The position numbers and the translations under genes are program-made. Shown here in pieces: positions 15,473 through 24,932 of a DNA stretch of 64,000 nucleotides (positions are counted from its first letter, which is position 1; each line of letters starts with the position of its first letter). The notes beneath the pieces were generated by a model. The model was not told where the DNA came from, did no database searches, and saw only the letters and a list, made by a program, of their open reading frames with translations. This DNA is from Janibacter massiliensis (GTDB lineage Bacteria; Actinomycetota; Actinomycetes; Actinomycetales; Dermatophilaceae): NCBI RefSeq assembly GCF_900289115.1, contig NZ_LT985196.1, forward strand, positions 332,439 through 396,438, written 5' to 3'.

Positions 15473-17621
15473 CCGGGTCCACCTGGCCGTCGGGCGGGAT
15501 CGGCGCGACCCGGTCGGGCTCGCCGCCGAGGTCCTCCGCGTACGGGCTGGCCCCGCCACGGGCGGCGTCGTCGATGGCCTGCCGCATCCCCGGGTCGCCC
15601 GGGGTGAGCGTCGCGCCCGCCGGCGCGTTCGCCCCCGGCGGGGGGAGGGGGGTGCCACCGAGCGGCCCGGTCGGAACGGTGCCGCCACCGGCGAGCGCCG
15701 CCTCCTCGGCCGGGGTGAGCACCGGGGGCTTGTCGGACAGCAGGCGCCGCTCGCTCGAGAGCCACGTCTCGCGCAGGGGGCGCTTGCGGACGTCGCGGAA
15801 GATCTCGGCGATCTCCTTCTGGTTGAGCGTCTCGTGCTCGAGCAGCTCGAGGACGAGACGGTCGAGGACGTCCCGGTTGTCGTTGAGGGCGTGCCACGCC
15901 TCGTCGTGCGCGGCCTCGATGAGGGAGCGCACCTCCTCGTCGACGATGCGCGCGACGTGCTCGGAGTAGTCGCGCTGGTGGCCCATGTCGCGGCCGAGGA
16001 AGACCTCGCCCTGGGACTGACCGAGCTTGATGGCACCGACCCGCTCGGACATGCCGAACTCGGTGACCATCTTGCGGGCCATCGCGGTGGCCTTCTCGAT
16101 GTCGTTCGCCGCGCCCGTCGTCGGGTCGTGGAAGATGATCTCCTCCGCGACGCGCCCGCCGAGGGCGTACGCGAGCTGGTCGAGGATCTCGTTGCGCGTC
16201 GTCGAGTACTTGTCGTCCGTCGGCAGGACCATCGTGTAGCCCAGCGCCCGGCCGCGCGGAAGGATCGTCACCTTGCTCACCGGGTCGGTGTGGTTCATCG
16301 CCGCGGCGACGAGCGCGTGACCGCCCTCGTGGTAGGCGGTGATCTTCCGCTCCTTGGCGGACATGATCCGCGTCCGCTTCTGCGGACCGGCCATGACGCG
16401 GTCGATCGCCTCGTCGAGGATCGAGTCGTCGATGACCTGCTTGCCCAGCCGCGCCGTGAGGAGCGCGGCCTCGTTGAGGACGTTCGCCAGGTCCGCGCCG
16501 GACATGCCGGGCGTGCGGCGGGCGACGGCCATGAGGTCGACGTCCGGGGCCATCGGCTTGCTGCGGGCGTGCACCTCGAGGATCCGGGCGCGGCCGAGCA
16601 TGTCGGGGGCCTCGACCGCGATCTGCCGGTCGAAGCGGCCCGGGCGCAGGAGTGCCGGGTCGAGGATGTCGGGGCGGTTCGTCGCCGCGATGAGGATGAC
16701 GTCGGTCTTGACGTCGAAGCCGTCCATCTCGACGAGGAGCTGGTTGAGGGTCTGCTCGCGCTCGTCGTGCCCGCCACCCAGGCCGGCGCCGCGGTGCCGG
16801 CCGACGGCGTCGATCTCGTCGACGAAGACGATGGCCGGCGCGTTCGCCTTGGCCTGCTCGAAGAGGTCCCGGACGCGCGAGGCGCCGACACCGACGAACA
16901 TCTCGACGAAGTCCGAGCCGGAGATCGAGTAGAAGGGCACGCCCGCCTCGCCGGCGACCGCGCGCGCGAGGAGCGTCTTGCCGGTGCCGGGCGGGCCGTA
17001 GAGCAGGACGCCCTTGGGGATCTTCGCGCCGACGGCGTGGAACTTGCTCGAGTCGGCGAGGAACTCCTTGATCTCGTGCAGCTCCTCGACCGCCTCGTCC
17101 GCACCGGCGACGTCGGCGAAGGTCACCTTCGGCATGTCCTTGCTCGCGAGCTTGGCCTTCGACTTGCCGAACTGCATGACCCGGTTGCCGCCGCCCTGGG
17201 CCTGCGACATCAGGAAGAAGAAGAGGCCGACGAACAGCAGGAGCGGCAGAAGGTTGAGCAGGAGCGTCCCGACGATGCTCGGGTGCTCGATCCGGTCGTT
17301 GCGCACGCCGTCGACGTGCTGGTCGACGAGCCGCACCAGCTGCGGAGCGCGCGCGTCGACGTACTCGGTGCGCACCTTCTGCGCATCCTTGACGTTCTCG
17401 CCGTCGGAGTAGGTCTCGCCGTCCTTGAGGTCGAGCTGGAGGACGTTGTCGCTCGTGAACTCGGCCTTGTCGACCTTGTCCTCGCGGATGAGCGTCTCCG
17501 CCGCCGAGGTGTCGACCCGCTGGTAGCCGCCGGAGCCGTCGTAGAAGAAGAAGAGACCCGCGGTAATCGCGATGAGCGCGAACCAGAACAGCGGCGTGCG
17601 GAAGACCTTGGCGGGTTTCAT
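15459..17621 (-). CDS. ftsH: ATP-dependent zinc metalloprotease FtsH
   Basis: 720 residues from ATG 17621. N-terminal transmembrane segment ([17 protein letters not shown]), periplasmic loop, and a second segment near residues 110-130 ([19 protein letters not shown]). The AAA+ domain has Walker A GPPGTGKT, Walker [13 protein letters not shown] and an SRH with [13 protein letters not shown]. The zinc site HEGGH is at residues 431-435. It degrades misfolded membrane proteins and some regulators as a hexamer. The C-terminal 90 residues are Pro/Gly/Ala-rich and disordered. It heads the fol operon, as in mycobacteria (recalled). Confidence 0.97.
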   Translation of the reverse strand: MKPAKVFRTPLFWFALIAITAGLFFFYDGSGGYQRVDTSAAETLIREDKVDKAEFTSDNVLQLDLKDGETYSDGENVKDAQKVRTEYVDARAPQLVRLVDQHVDGVRNDRIEHPSIVGTLLLNLLPLLLFVGLFFFLMSQAQGGGNRVMQFGKSKAKLASKDMPKVTFADVAGADEAVEELHEIKEFLADSSKFHAVGAKIPKGVLLYGPPGTGKTLLARAVAGEAGVPFYSISGSDFVEMFVGVGASRVRDLFEQAKANAPAIVFVDEIDAVGRHRGAGLGGGHDEREQTLNQLLVEMDGFDVKTDVILIAATNRPDILDPALLRPGRFDRQIAVEAPDMLGRARILEVHARSKPMAPDVDLMAVARRTPGMSGADLANVLNEAALLTARLGKQVIDDSILDEAIDRVMAGPQKRTRIMSAKERKITAYHEGGHALVAAAMNHTDPVSKVTILPRGRALGYTMVLPTDDKYSTTRNEILDQLAYALGGRVAEEIIFHDPTTGAANDIEKATAMARKMVTEFGMSERVGAIKLGQSQGEVFLGRDMGHQRDYSEHVARIVDEEVRSLIEAAHDEAWHALNDNRDVLDRLVLELLEHETLNQKEIAEIFRDVRKRPLRETWLSSERRLLSDKPPVLTPAEEAALAGGGTVPTGPLGGTPLPPPGANAPAGATLTPGDPGMRQAIDDAARGGASPYAEDLGGEPDRVAPIPPDGQVDPDGPR

Positions 17622-17775
17622 GTGGTTCCCGGGCGGACCCCGGTACCTCCTGCTCGTGGACGGCCGGCCGACGGGTGGCCCGGGCCGAGTGTGCTGGGGG
17701 AAGACGCTACTACGAGGCCCGGACAGCGGGCCCGATGACGGTCAACGCCCGGCCCCGTCCCCGTGTTCCGGGGGC

Positions 17776-18327
17776 TCAGGAGTAGACGTGGGGGGCGAGG
17801 GTCGCGACCTCGCGCAGGTTGCGGTACCGCTCGTCGAAGTCGAGCCCGTAGCCGACGACGAACTCGTTCGGGATGTCGAAGCCGACCCATCGGACTGGGA
17901 TCTCGACCTTGGCCGCGTCGGGCTTGCGCAGCAGCGTGAGGATCTCGACCGTCGCGGGGCTGCGGGACTCGAGGTTGGCCTTGATCCAGCTGAGCGTGAG
18001 GCCGGAGTCGATGATGTCCTCGACGATGAGGACGTGGCGGCCGGTGATGTCGGCGTCGAGGTCCTTGAGGATGCGGACGACGCCCGAGGACTTCGTCCCC
18101 GAGCCGTAGGAGCTGACGGCCATCCAGTCCATCGGCACCGAGCCGGGCAGGGCGCGCATGAAGTCGGCCATGACGATGACCGCGCCCTTGAGGACGCCGA
18201 CGAGGAGGACGTCCTTGCCCTCGTAGTGGGCCCACACCTCCTGGGCCAGCTCGGCCAGGCGCTCCTGGATCTGCTGCTCGGTGAGGAGCACGCGCTCGAG
18301 GTCGTCGGAGATCGTGCGGGCGTCCAC
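17776..18327 (-). CDS. hpt: Hypoxanthine(-guanine) phosphoribosyltransferase
   Basis: 183 residues from GTG 18327, with AGGAGC about 7 nt upstream. The PRPP-binding motif is VLIVEDIIDSGLTL, and LLVGVLKGAVIVMADF gives the pyrophosphate loop. DIPNEFVVGYGLDFDERYRN is the C-terminal HPRT signature. It salvages hypoxanthine and guanine with PRPP. The tilS-hpt-ftsH order is the classic Gram-positive arrangement. There is a 154-bp gap before ftsH, so ftsH has its own promoter. The frame open upstream is shadow of tilS. Confidence 0.95.
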   Translation of the reverse strand: MDARTISDDLERVLLTEQQIQERLAELAQEVWAHYEGKDVLLVGVLKGAVIVMADFMRALPGSVPMDWMAVSSYGSGTKSSGVVRILKDLDADITGRHVLIVEDIIDSGLTLSWIKANLESRSPATVEILTLLRKPDAAKVEIPVRWVGFDIPNEFVVGYGLDFDERYRNLREVATLAPHVYS

Positions 18328-18364
18328 GTCGGGCTCCTGCCGGTCGGGTCGGGGTCGACCCTTA

Positions 18365-19408
18365 TTAGACCGCGCCGGGCGGGGCCGGTGGTGCCCCCGG
18401 TCCGGCGAGGGCGTGGAGACGACCGTCGACGCGGGCGACCCGGACCCCGCCGGGCAGGTCGGCGGGCCCCTGTCCGCGCCAGCCGACCAGAAGGGCGTCG
18501 ACGCGGTCGACGTGCACGACGGCGAGCGATCCCGGCGGGCACCCCGCCTCGAGGAGCAGCACCCGCAGGACGCGGCGGCGCAGCGCGGGCTCGAGCGGGG
18601 CGAGGGTGCCGGCGTCGACACCCCCGTCGTCGAGCGCACCCGGCAGCGCGGCGCGGGCGGCTGCGGTGAGGGCGTCGAGCAGGTCGGCATCGGCGCGCAG
18701 GAGGTCGGCGGTGCGGACGAGCCCGTCGGCCAGGCCGGGGCCCAGAACGCCCTCGAGCTCGGCGAGCGCGGCCCGGGCCCGGACCCGTGCGTGGCGCCGG
18801 TCGGTGTTGTGCGGGTCGTGCCACGGGTCGAGGCCCCAGGCGTCGCAGGCGGCGAGGGTCGTCGCGCGCGGGAGCGTGAGGAAGGGACGGACGAGCCTGA
18901 CCTCGCCGCGTGCGGTGCGAACGGTCCGGGCGGCGGGCATCCCCGACAGGGACCGGGCGCCGGAGCCGCGGGCGAGCCCCAGCAGCACCTGCTCGGCCTG
19001 GTCGTCCCTCGTGTGCCCGAGGAGCACGGTGACGGGCTCGCCGTCACCCAGCTCGTCGGCGACCGCTTCGATCGCGGCGTAGCGGGCGCGACGGGCCGCG
19101 GTCTCCAGGGACTCCCCCGGCCGTGGGGTCGCATCGGCCGCGACGACGGTGACCGGGGCCAGCCCGAGCGTCCGGCAGGCGGCCGCCGCCCGTTGCGCGA
19201 CGGCGGCCGAGTCCTCCTGCAGGCCGTGGTCGACGACGACCGCTCCGGCGCGCAGGTCGGTTGCCGAGGACGCCTCGGCCGCCAGCGCCGCGGCGAGAGC
19301 GAGCGAGTCCGGTCCCCCGCTCACCGCCGCGAGGACCACCCCGACCGGCGGCAGGACGCCCCGCACCGCCCGCCGGCAGTCGGCCTGCGAGGGATGCCCG
19401 GCTGCCAT
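18365..19408 (-). CDS. tilS: tRNA(Ile)-lysidine synthetase
   Basis: 347 residues. The PP-loop ATP-pyrophosphatase motif is AAVSGGPDSLALA near residue 30. GHTRDDQAEQVLLGLARGSG and the RPFLTLPR region are TilS-specific. It modifies C34 of the minor tRNA-Ile(CAU) to lysidine so that it reads AUA. I preferred ATG 19408, with purine-rich GGGAGG 10 nt upstream; ATG 19417, directly after that GGGAGG, is the alternative. It is divergent from the MFS gene across only 50 bp. Confidence 0.92.
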   Translation of the reverse strand: MAAGHPSQADCRRAVRGVLPPVGVVLAAVSGGPDSLALAAALAAEASSATDLRAGAVVVDHGLQEDSAAVAQRAAAACRTLGLAPVTVVAADATPRPGESLETAARRARYAAIEAVADELGDGEPVTVLLGHTRDDQAEQVLLGLARGSGARSLSGMPAARTVRTARGEVRLVRPFLTLPRATTLAACDAWGLDPWHDPHNTDRRHARVRARAALAELEGVLGPGLADGLVRTADLLRADADLLDALTAAARAALPGALDDGGVDAGTLAPLEPALRRRVLRVLLLEAGCPPGSLAVVHVDRVDALLVGWRGQGPADLPGGVRVARVDGRLHALAGPGAPPAPPGAV

Positions 19409-19458
19409 GGCCCCCATCCTCCCGCGGCCCGTGGGGGTGCGGCGACTAGCCTCGCCGC

Positions 19459-20817
19459 GTGGACGACACCGGGCACCGCGACGCCGACCGGCTGGCCGAC
19501 CTCGCGCACCGCAGCGCCGCGATCAGGGGCGGGGTCGTCGGCAACCTCGTCGACATGGTCCACATCTTCCTGCCGCTCGTCGCCCTCGCCCCGGCGACGA
19601 AGACCCTGGCCGGACCTCAGGCGGGCGCCTCGAGCGCGGCGCTCGTCGTCGCCACCCTCCTCGCCCGGCCCATCGGCGCCGTCATCTTCGGCACGATCGC
19701 CGACCGCGTCGGCCGCACCCGGGTGACGCGGTTCGCCATCGCCGGGACCGCGTTGTGCGCGCTCGGCGTCGCCCTCGCCCCGACGTACGAGGCGGTCGGG
19801 GCGTTCGCGTGGTGGTGGGTCGTCGCGCTCCGCTTCCTCGCCGGGGTGTTCCTGGCGGGCGAGTACACCTCGGCGATCCCCCTCGCGATGGAGTGGTCGG
19901 CACCGCGCCACCGCGGCCTGGTGTCCGGGCTCATCATGGCGATGGCCCCGTGGGCGCAGGCGCTCATCGCCCTGTCGACCCTCGGGGGGCTCGCGCTGCT
20001 CGGCCCGGGCGCGTACGCGAGCTGGGGCTGGCGCGTTCTTTTTGCCGCTGGCGCGCTCGCCTCCGGCGGGATGTGGCTCTGGTACCGCCGGTTCGTCGCC
20101 GACGCCCCGGCGTTCGTCCGGCAGGTGCCGGACGAACGCCGGCCGACCCCACGCGACCTGCTCCTCGGTCGGTGGGCCCGGCGCTTCTGGCCGATGCTCG
20201 GGCTCATGTCCGGCCTGTGGCTCATGACGAACGTCGTCGTCATCGCGCTGACCGGTCGGCTCGTCGCCCGCGACGGCGTGAGTCCCGAGTCCGTGTCGGC
20301 GGTCATGGCGGTGGCGTCGATCGGGCAGGCGATCGGGATGTCCTTCACCGGGCACCTGTCGACGCTGCTCGGCCGCCGGCGCTACCTCGTCCTCGCCGGG
20401 ATCGTCGCGTCGGTGCTCGGACCGGTGCTGTGGGCCTGGACGCTCGGCCGCTCCTCGCTCGTCCTCGTCGCGCTCGGGGCGGCGGCGCTCCAGGTCGTCA
20501 CCGTCACCGCGTACGGCCCGATGGGGGCCTACCTGTCCGAGGGCCTGCCGACGGCGATCCGGGCCACGGGTTACGGCGCGGCGTACAGCTGGTCGATCGT
20601 CGTCCCCGCGCTGCTGCCGATGTGGGGGCCGCCGCTGCAGGAGGCCGTCGGGGACACCGTCTCCGTGCCGGTCGTCCTCCTCGGCCTCGCCGGGCTGCTC
20701 GTCGCGGCGTGCGCGGCGCTCGGGCCCGCGCTCACCCGCCGGGATCTCGACAGCGACATCGAGTCGGTCGCCCGCGACGGCGTCCGCGGTGGGCGCGAGG
20801 TCGGTGCCCGTGCCTGA
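19459..20817 (+). CDS. MFS transporter, metabolite:proton symporter type
   Basis: 452 residues from GTG 19459, with about 12 transmembrane segments. The loop 2-3 signature is GTIADRVGRTRVTR and the second-half equivalent GHLSTLLGRRRYL. The FLAGVFLAGEYTSAIPLAMEW segment resembles the MHS family (KgtP/ProP-like). Its 3' end overlaps thiM by 14 nt, and thiE follows with a further overlap, so it is in one operon with thiamine salvage genes. Uptake of a thiazole or pyrimidine precursor is therefore a reasonable hypothesis, but no sequence feature fixes the substrate. No room exists upstream for a TPP riboswitch. Confidence 0.8.
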   Translation: MDDTGHRDADRLADLAHRSAAIRGGVVGNLVDMVHIFLPLVALAPATKTLAGPQAGASSAALVVATLLARPIGAVIFGTIADRVGRTRVTRFAIAGTALCALGVALAPTYEAVGAFAWWWVVALRFLAGVFLAGEYTSAIPLAMEWSAPRHRGLVSGLIMAMAPWAQALIALSTLGGLALLGPGAYASWGWRVLFAAGALASGGMWLWYRRFVADAPAFVRQVPDERRPTPRDLLLGRWARRFWPMLGLMSGLWLMTNVVVIALTGRLVARDGVSPESVSAVMAVASIGQAIGMSFTGHLSTLLGRRRYLVLAGIVASVLGPVLWAWTLGRSSLVLVALGAAALQVVTVTAYGPMGAYLSEGLPTAIRATGYGAAYSWSIVVPALLPMWGPPLQEAVGDTVSVPVVLLGLAGLLVAACAALGPALTRRDLDSDIESVARDGVRGGREVGARA

Positions 20818-21643
20818 CGTCGCCCCGGAGCTCGTCACGGCTGCGACCGCGATCGTCGCGGCGGTCCGCGGACGCCGGCCGCTGGTCCACCGGATCGGTC
20901 CGGGCGTGACCGCGCCGATCGTCGCCAACGGCCTGCTCGCCGCCGGCGCCCGACCACTGGTGACCGACACCGCCGACGAGGCGCCCGCCCTCGTGCGCGC
21001 CGCCGACGCCCTCGTCGTCGGGACCGGGTCGCTCTCCGGGGACGCGCGCGCCGGGATCCCGCCGACGGTCGCCGCTGCCCGGGACGCCGGAGTCCCCTGG
21101 GTGCTCGACCCCGCGGCGATCGGGGTCGCACCGGTGCGCACGCGCCTGGCCCACGATCTCCTGCGGCAGGGGCCGGCCGTCGTGCGCGGGAACGCCTCGG
21201 AGCTGCTCGTCCTCGGGTCGGGCGGCAGCGGCGGCCGGGGGGCCGACGCGGTCCACGACCCGGAGGACGCGCTCGAGGCCGCCCGCGAGGTGGCCCGCCG
21301 CTCCGGTGCCGTCGTCGCGGTGTCGGGCGCCGTCGACGTCGTCACCGACGGTGACCGGGTCGTCCGGGTCGAGCACGGGTCGCCGCTGCTCGCGCGCGTC
21401 ACCGGCACCGGGTGCCTGCTCGCCGCCCTCGTCGGGGCCTGTCTGGCCGTCGCTCCGGAGGATCCCGTCGCGGCCACCCTCGCCGCGACGTGGTGGCTCA
21501 CCCTCGCGGCCGAGGACGCGGACCCGCTCGGGAGCCGCACGCCGGTCGGGCCGGGTACCTTCTCCGTGAGGCTCCTCGACGCGCTCGACCGCTTCGAGCC
21601 GACCTCGCTCGCCGAGCTGACGGAGGGGAACCGTGAGCGCTGA
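20804..21643 (+). CDS. thiM: Hydroxyethylthiazole kinase
   Basis: 279 residues from GTG 20804, chosen for GAGG 6 nt upstream; GTG 20789 and GTG 20810 are also in frame. PLVHRIGPGVTAPIVANGLLAAGA is the substrate end of the ribokinase-like ThiM fold. WVLDPAAIGVA and ARVTGTGCLLAALVGA carry the anion hole and catalytic Cys. It phosphorylates 4-methyl-5-hydroxyethylthiazole, a salvage step feeding ThiE. It overlaps the upstream MFS gene by 14 nt and thiE by 11 nt. The N-terminal motif departs somewhat from the usual TNxVT. Confidence 0.88.
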   Translation: MPVPDVAPELVTAATAIVAAVRGRRPLVHRIGPGVTAPIVANGLLAAGARPLVTDTADEAPALVRAADALVVGTGSLSGDARAGIPPTVAAARDAGVPWVLDPAAIGVAPVRTRLAHDLLRQGPAVVRGNASELLVLGSGGSGGRGADAVHDPEDALEAAREVARRSGAVVAVSGAVDVVTDGDRVVRVEHGSPLLARVTGTGCLLAALVGACLAVAPEDPVAATLAATWWLTLAAEDADPLGSRTPVGPGTFSVRLLDALDRFEPTSLAELTEGNRER

Positions 21644-22289
21644 CCTCGACCTGAGGGTCTATCTCGTGACGTCGGGAATCGACGACCGGACGGTCGAGGT
21701 CGCCGCGCGCGCCGCCGCCGCCGGGGTCGGCATCGTCCAGGTCCGGGCGAAGGACCTGCGGGGGGACGCCCTGTTCGCCTTCGTCGCCCGGGTCGCCGAG
21801 GCCGTAGCGACCGCCGCACCGGGCACCACGCTGCTCGTCGATGACGACGTGGAGGTCGCGCGCCGCGCCCGGGCCGAAGGGCTCCCGGTCCACGGCGTCC
21901 ACCTCGGCCAGGACGACCTGCCCGTCGTGCTCGCGCGCGAGGCCCTGGGGCCCGACGCGATCATCGGGCTGACGACGGGGACCCTCGACCTCGTGCGCGA
22001 CAGCGTCGCGCACGGGCTGTCGCCCGACTACATCGGAGCCGGGCCGTTCCGCACGACGCCGACGAAGGACAGCGGCCGCCCGCCGCTCGGGGTCGAGGGC
22101 TACCCGCCGCTCGTGGCCGCGACCCCCGCCCCCGTCGTCGCCATCGGGGACATCACGCCGGCCGACGTGCCCGCCCTGTCCCGGACCGGGATCGCCGGGG
22201 TGGCGATGGTGCGGGCGATCATGACCGCCGAGGACCCGGCGGCCGTCGTGCGCGAGGCGCTCGCGGCCTGGGAGGGTGTCAGGGCCTGA
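21633..22289 (+). CDS. thiE: Thiamine-phosphate synthase
   Basis: 218 residues from GTG 21633. VQVRAKDLRGD binds substrate, VDDDVEVARRA and GVHLGQDDLPV bind HMP-PP, and YIGAGPFRTTPTKDSGRPPLG and VVAIGDIT form the phosphate-binding region. It joins thiazole phosphate with HMP-pyrophosphate to give thiamine phosphate. Coupled to thiM by an 11-nt overlap. No thiC, thiG or thiD lies in the window, so this unit looks like salvage only. Confidence 0.93.
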   Translation: MSADLDLRVYLVTSGIDDRTVEVAARAAAAGVGIVQVRAKDLRGDALFAFVARVAEAVATAAPGTTLLVDDDVEVARRARAEGLPVHGVHLGQDDLPVVLAREALGPDAIIGLTTGTLDLVRDSVAHGLSPDYIGAGPFRTTPTKDSGRPPLGVEGYPPLVAATPAPVVAIGDITPADVPALSRTGIAGVAMVRAIMTAEDPAAVVREALAAWEGVRA

Positions 22290-22305
22290 GGCGCCGGTCG
22301 CTCAG
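22286..22305. terminator. Imperfect hairpin over convergent stops of thiE and DUF2342 genes
   Basis: CTGAGGCG (from 22286) faces CGCTCAG (ending 22305) with one bulged base. Both stop codons lie in the arms. Weak, but of the same design as the hairpins at 10486 and 33322. Confidence 0.3.
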
Positions 22306-23357
22306 CCGTGGACGCGGGCGACCCACCGCTGCGGGTCGGTGATCTCCGCGGGCCGCGGCAGCGTCTCCGGGGAGGTCCACACGGCGTTGAAGCCGTCGAT
22401 CCCGACCGTGTCCTGGACGGCCCGGACGAAGGTGGCCCCGTCGCGGTACTGGCGCATCTTCGCCTCGAGCCCCATGAGGCGCCGCAGGAAGCGGTCGAGC
22501 GTCCCCGCACCCTTTCGGCGCTCGTCGAAGCGGGCGCGGATCGTCGCGACGCTGGGGATGTGCGCCGGTCCGACCTCGTCCATGACGACGTCCGCGTGCC
22601 CCTCGAGCAGGGACATCACCGCGGTGATCTCCGCCATCCGCCGCTTCTGCTCGGGCGTGGCGAAGACGTCGGCCAGGCCCTGACCGTCGCCGCCGAGCGC
22701 GCCGGGCACGTTGCGCGCCAGGGCCGCGAGCCGGTCCTTGAGAGCGGTGGGGTCGGGGACCATGTCGACGGCGAGCGCCTGGGTCCGCTCGATGAGGTGG
22801 TCGCGCAGCCACGGGACCGCGGTGAACTGCACGCGGTGGGTCTCCTCGTGCATGCACACCCACGCGCGGAAGTCGGTCGGGTCGACCTCGAGCTCGCGCT
22901 CGGCCTGGACGAGGTTGGGCGCGACGAGGAGGAGCTTCGGGGTGCCGCCGGGCGCGAGGTCGTACTGCCCCAGGACCCGTGAGGAGAGGAAGGCGAAGAG
23001 GGCACCGGCCTCGGCGCCGGTGACCTTCCCGCCGATCATCTGGGCGAGGGCCGGCGGCGGGGCGGGCGATGCCGCCGACAGCTTGCGCGCGATCGGCTCG
23101 AACATCGTCGCCATCGAGTCGGCGTTGACCGACACCCACGTCGGACGATCGACGACGAGCGGCGCGGGCGCCGTGCCGGGGGCGTGCAGGCGGGAGGTCT
23201 CGGCGACGGGGTCGACGGCGCGGCGCGCGGACCGCCGGATGTCCTCGACGACCTGCCGGGCCTCCTGCTCGGTCACGTCCGGCCCGGGGTTGACGAGCCG
23301 GGCGGCCGTCGTCTTCGCGAACTCCCAGTCCACGTACGTCGTCGGTCGTCGTGCCAC
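22302..23357 (-). CDS. DUF2342 zinc-dependent metalloprotease-type protein
   Basis: 351 residues from ATG 23357. The zincin motif MHEETHRVQF (HExxH) is near residue 170 and a distal EGHADVVMDEVG supplies the third ligand. This is the actinobacterial DUF2342 family, annotated as zinc-dependent metalloprotease or coenzyme F420-associated protein; no physiological substrate is known. There is no signal peptide, so it is cytoplasmic. It lies 24 bp downstream of dacB on the same strand, as in M. tuberculosis (Rv3626c-dacB, recalled). Confidence 0.85.
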   Translation of the reverse strand: MARRPTTYVDWEFAKTTAARLVNPGPDVTEQEARQVVEDIRRSARRAVDPVAETSRLHAPGTAPAPLVVDRPTWVSVNADSMATMFEPIARKLSAASPAPPPALAQMIGGKVTGAEAGALFAFLSSRVLGQYDLAPGGTPKLLLVAPNLVQAERELEVDPTDFRAWVCMHEETHRVQFTAVPWLRDHLIERTQALAVDMVPDPTALKDRLAALARNVPGALGGDGQGLADVFATPEQKRRMAEITAVMSLLEGHADVVMDEVGPAHIPSVATIRARFDERRKGAGTLDRFLRRLMGLEAKMRQYRDGATFVRAVQDTVGIDGFNAVWTSPETLPRPAEITDPQRWVARVHG

Positions 23358-23381
23358 GTCTTCTCCTTGGTCGTCGGGAGG

Positions 23382-24803
23382 TCAGCGGCACCCGCACGCG
23401 GTGAGGGCGGTGACCACCTCGTCCAACGCCGCCCGGGCCTCGAGCGTTCCCTGCCTGGCCGGCACTCGGCTGGCGACGACGACGAAGTCGAGGGGGCGCC
23501 CGTCCCTGGTCGTCGTCGTCCCGGCGAGCGCGGAGGTCCCCGTGAGGGTGCCGGTCTTCGCGCGGGCGATGCCGGCTGCCGGACGGGTTCCCGGGGTGGC
23601 GAACCGGTCGTAGAGGGTGCCGTCCAGCCCGGCGACGGGCAGCTGGGCGACGACGTCCCGCAGCTCGGGCAGGACGGGGTCGGCACCGGTCGCGGTGGCG
23701 GCGACGAGGACGTCGCCGACGAGCCGGACGGGGACCTTCTGGTTCGGGCCGAGGCCGGAGGCGTCGGTGATGCTCAGCCCCGTGAGGTCGAAGCCCCGGG
23801 CAGCCAGCTGGGTGCGGATGAACTGGGGGTTCGTCCGCGGGGAACCGGAGCCGGCGTCGCGCTTCGCGGCCCGGCGGACGAGGCCCTCGGTGAGCGCGTT
23901 GTCCGAGTGCTCCATGGCGTACGCCAGGACCTGGCCGACCGGCGCGGAGTCGACGGAGGCCAGCGGGGTCGCGCCGCGGGGGGCGGCCGTGGTCCCCGCC
24001 GTCGGGGTCACCCGCACGCCGTGGGCGGCCAGGCGGCGGGTGAAGGCGCGCAGCGCGGTGCCCTCGGGGTCGAGCGCGGGGGCGCCCGGCCGCGCGCGCG
24101 CGGTCGCGACACCGATCGCCGCGACGGGGTCGGTGTAGCCCGCGGCGACGTCGGCCTGCTTCCACCCACGGGCGATCCGCGGCCCGGGCAGGGCGGAGGT
24201 GTCGAGGCGGACGCGACGCGGACGCGCGCCTTCCGTCCTCAGCGCGGCGGCCGTGCGGGCCGCGAGGTCGTCGAGCCCGGCCCGACCGGCGACCGTCGTC
24301 GGGTCGCCGGAGCCGGTGCTCAGGAGGACGTCTCCCCCGCCGACGAGGACGACGGTGCGGGTGGCGGGGTCCCAGACGGTGCTCGTCGTCAGGGGTGCCG
24401 AGAGGTCGTCGCTGCTCGCAACGGCCGCGGCGGACAGGAGCTTCTGCGCGGACGCGACGACCCTGGGCGCGGTCGCGGCCTGCTCGAAGAGGGTCTCGCC
24501 GGTGACCCCGTCGCGGACGACGACCCCGACGCTCGGCCCCAGGCCCGGCGCCCGCAGCGGGGCACGCAGGTCGCGGGCGAGGCCGGCGCGGGTCGGGACC
24601 GGGGCGGTCGCCGGGTCGGTCGCCAGGACGGGGGTCGGTCGGGCCGCGGCGGGAACGGCCTGCGCGGCACCCGCGGGGACTGGCTCGTCACGCGTGAGGA
24701 TGCCCGGGGCGTGGTCGGTGACATCGGCCCAGCCGTACCCGCCCAGCGCCAGGGCGACCACGACGAGGGTGAGCAGCAGGGCCCGGATCCGGCGCACGCG
24801 CAC
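23382..24803 (-). CDS. dacB: D-alanyl-D-alanine carboxypeptidase/endopeptidase (PBP4 type)
   Basis: 473 residues from the ATG at 24803. An uncleaved or Sec signal (RALLLTLVVVALALGGYGWA) is followed by the S13-family penicillin-binding domain. SxxK is in VASAQKLLSAA, SxN in EHSDNALTEG and KTG in RAKTGTLTG. It trims peptidoglycan stem peptides outside the membrane. Full length. Divergent from ppa with a 129-bp shared intergenic region, as in Mycobacterium. Confidence 0.93.
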   Translation of the reverse strand: MRVRRIRALLLTLVVVALALGGYGWADVTDHAPGILTRDEPVPAGAAQAVPAAARPTPVLATDPATAPVPTRAGLARDLRAPLRAPGLGPSVGVVVRDGVTGETLFEQAATAPRVVASAQKLLSAAAVASSDDLSAPLTTSTVWDPATRTVVLVGGGDVLLSTGSGDPTTVAGRAGLDDLAARTAAALRTEGARPRRVRLDTSALPGPRIARGWKQADVAAGYTDPVAAIGVATARARPGAPALDPEGTALRAFTRRLAAHGVRVTPTAGTTAAPRGATPLASVDSAPVGQVLAYAMEHSDNALTEGLVRRAAKRDAGSGSPRTNPQFIRTQLAARGFDLTGLSITDASGLGPNQKVPVRLVGDVLVAATATGADPVLPELRDVVAQLPVAGLDGTLYDRFATPGTRPAAGIARAKTGTLTGTSALAGTTTTRDGRPLDFVVVASRVPARQGTLEARAALDEVVTALTACGCR

Positions 24804-24932
24804 CCTCTCGCTCGAGGTCGGGAATGATGGGGGCAGACTGCAAGGAAGGTTAGGTCATCGGCGCCCCGCTCTTCGAACGGAGCGCTGCCCGCACCGGCGC
24901 CCCACCCGGGCGCCCGACGAGGAGGAAACGAC

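Noticed and set aside
14831..16036. Extended folE frame of about 400 codons reaching into ftsH
   Set aside because: The upstream part is Arg/Ser/Pro-rich shadow of ftsH; the family start fits ATG 15472.
17622..17775. Sigma-70 promoter for ftsH (TTGACC with TAGCGT)
   Set aside because: The hexamers are about 30 bp apart on the minus strand, too far for one promoter.
19409..19458. TPP riboswitch expected before a thi operon
   Set aside because: Only 50 bp separate tilS and the transporter gene, too short for the aptamer, and no CTGAGA/ACCTGATC-type core is seen.
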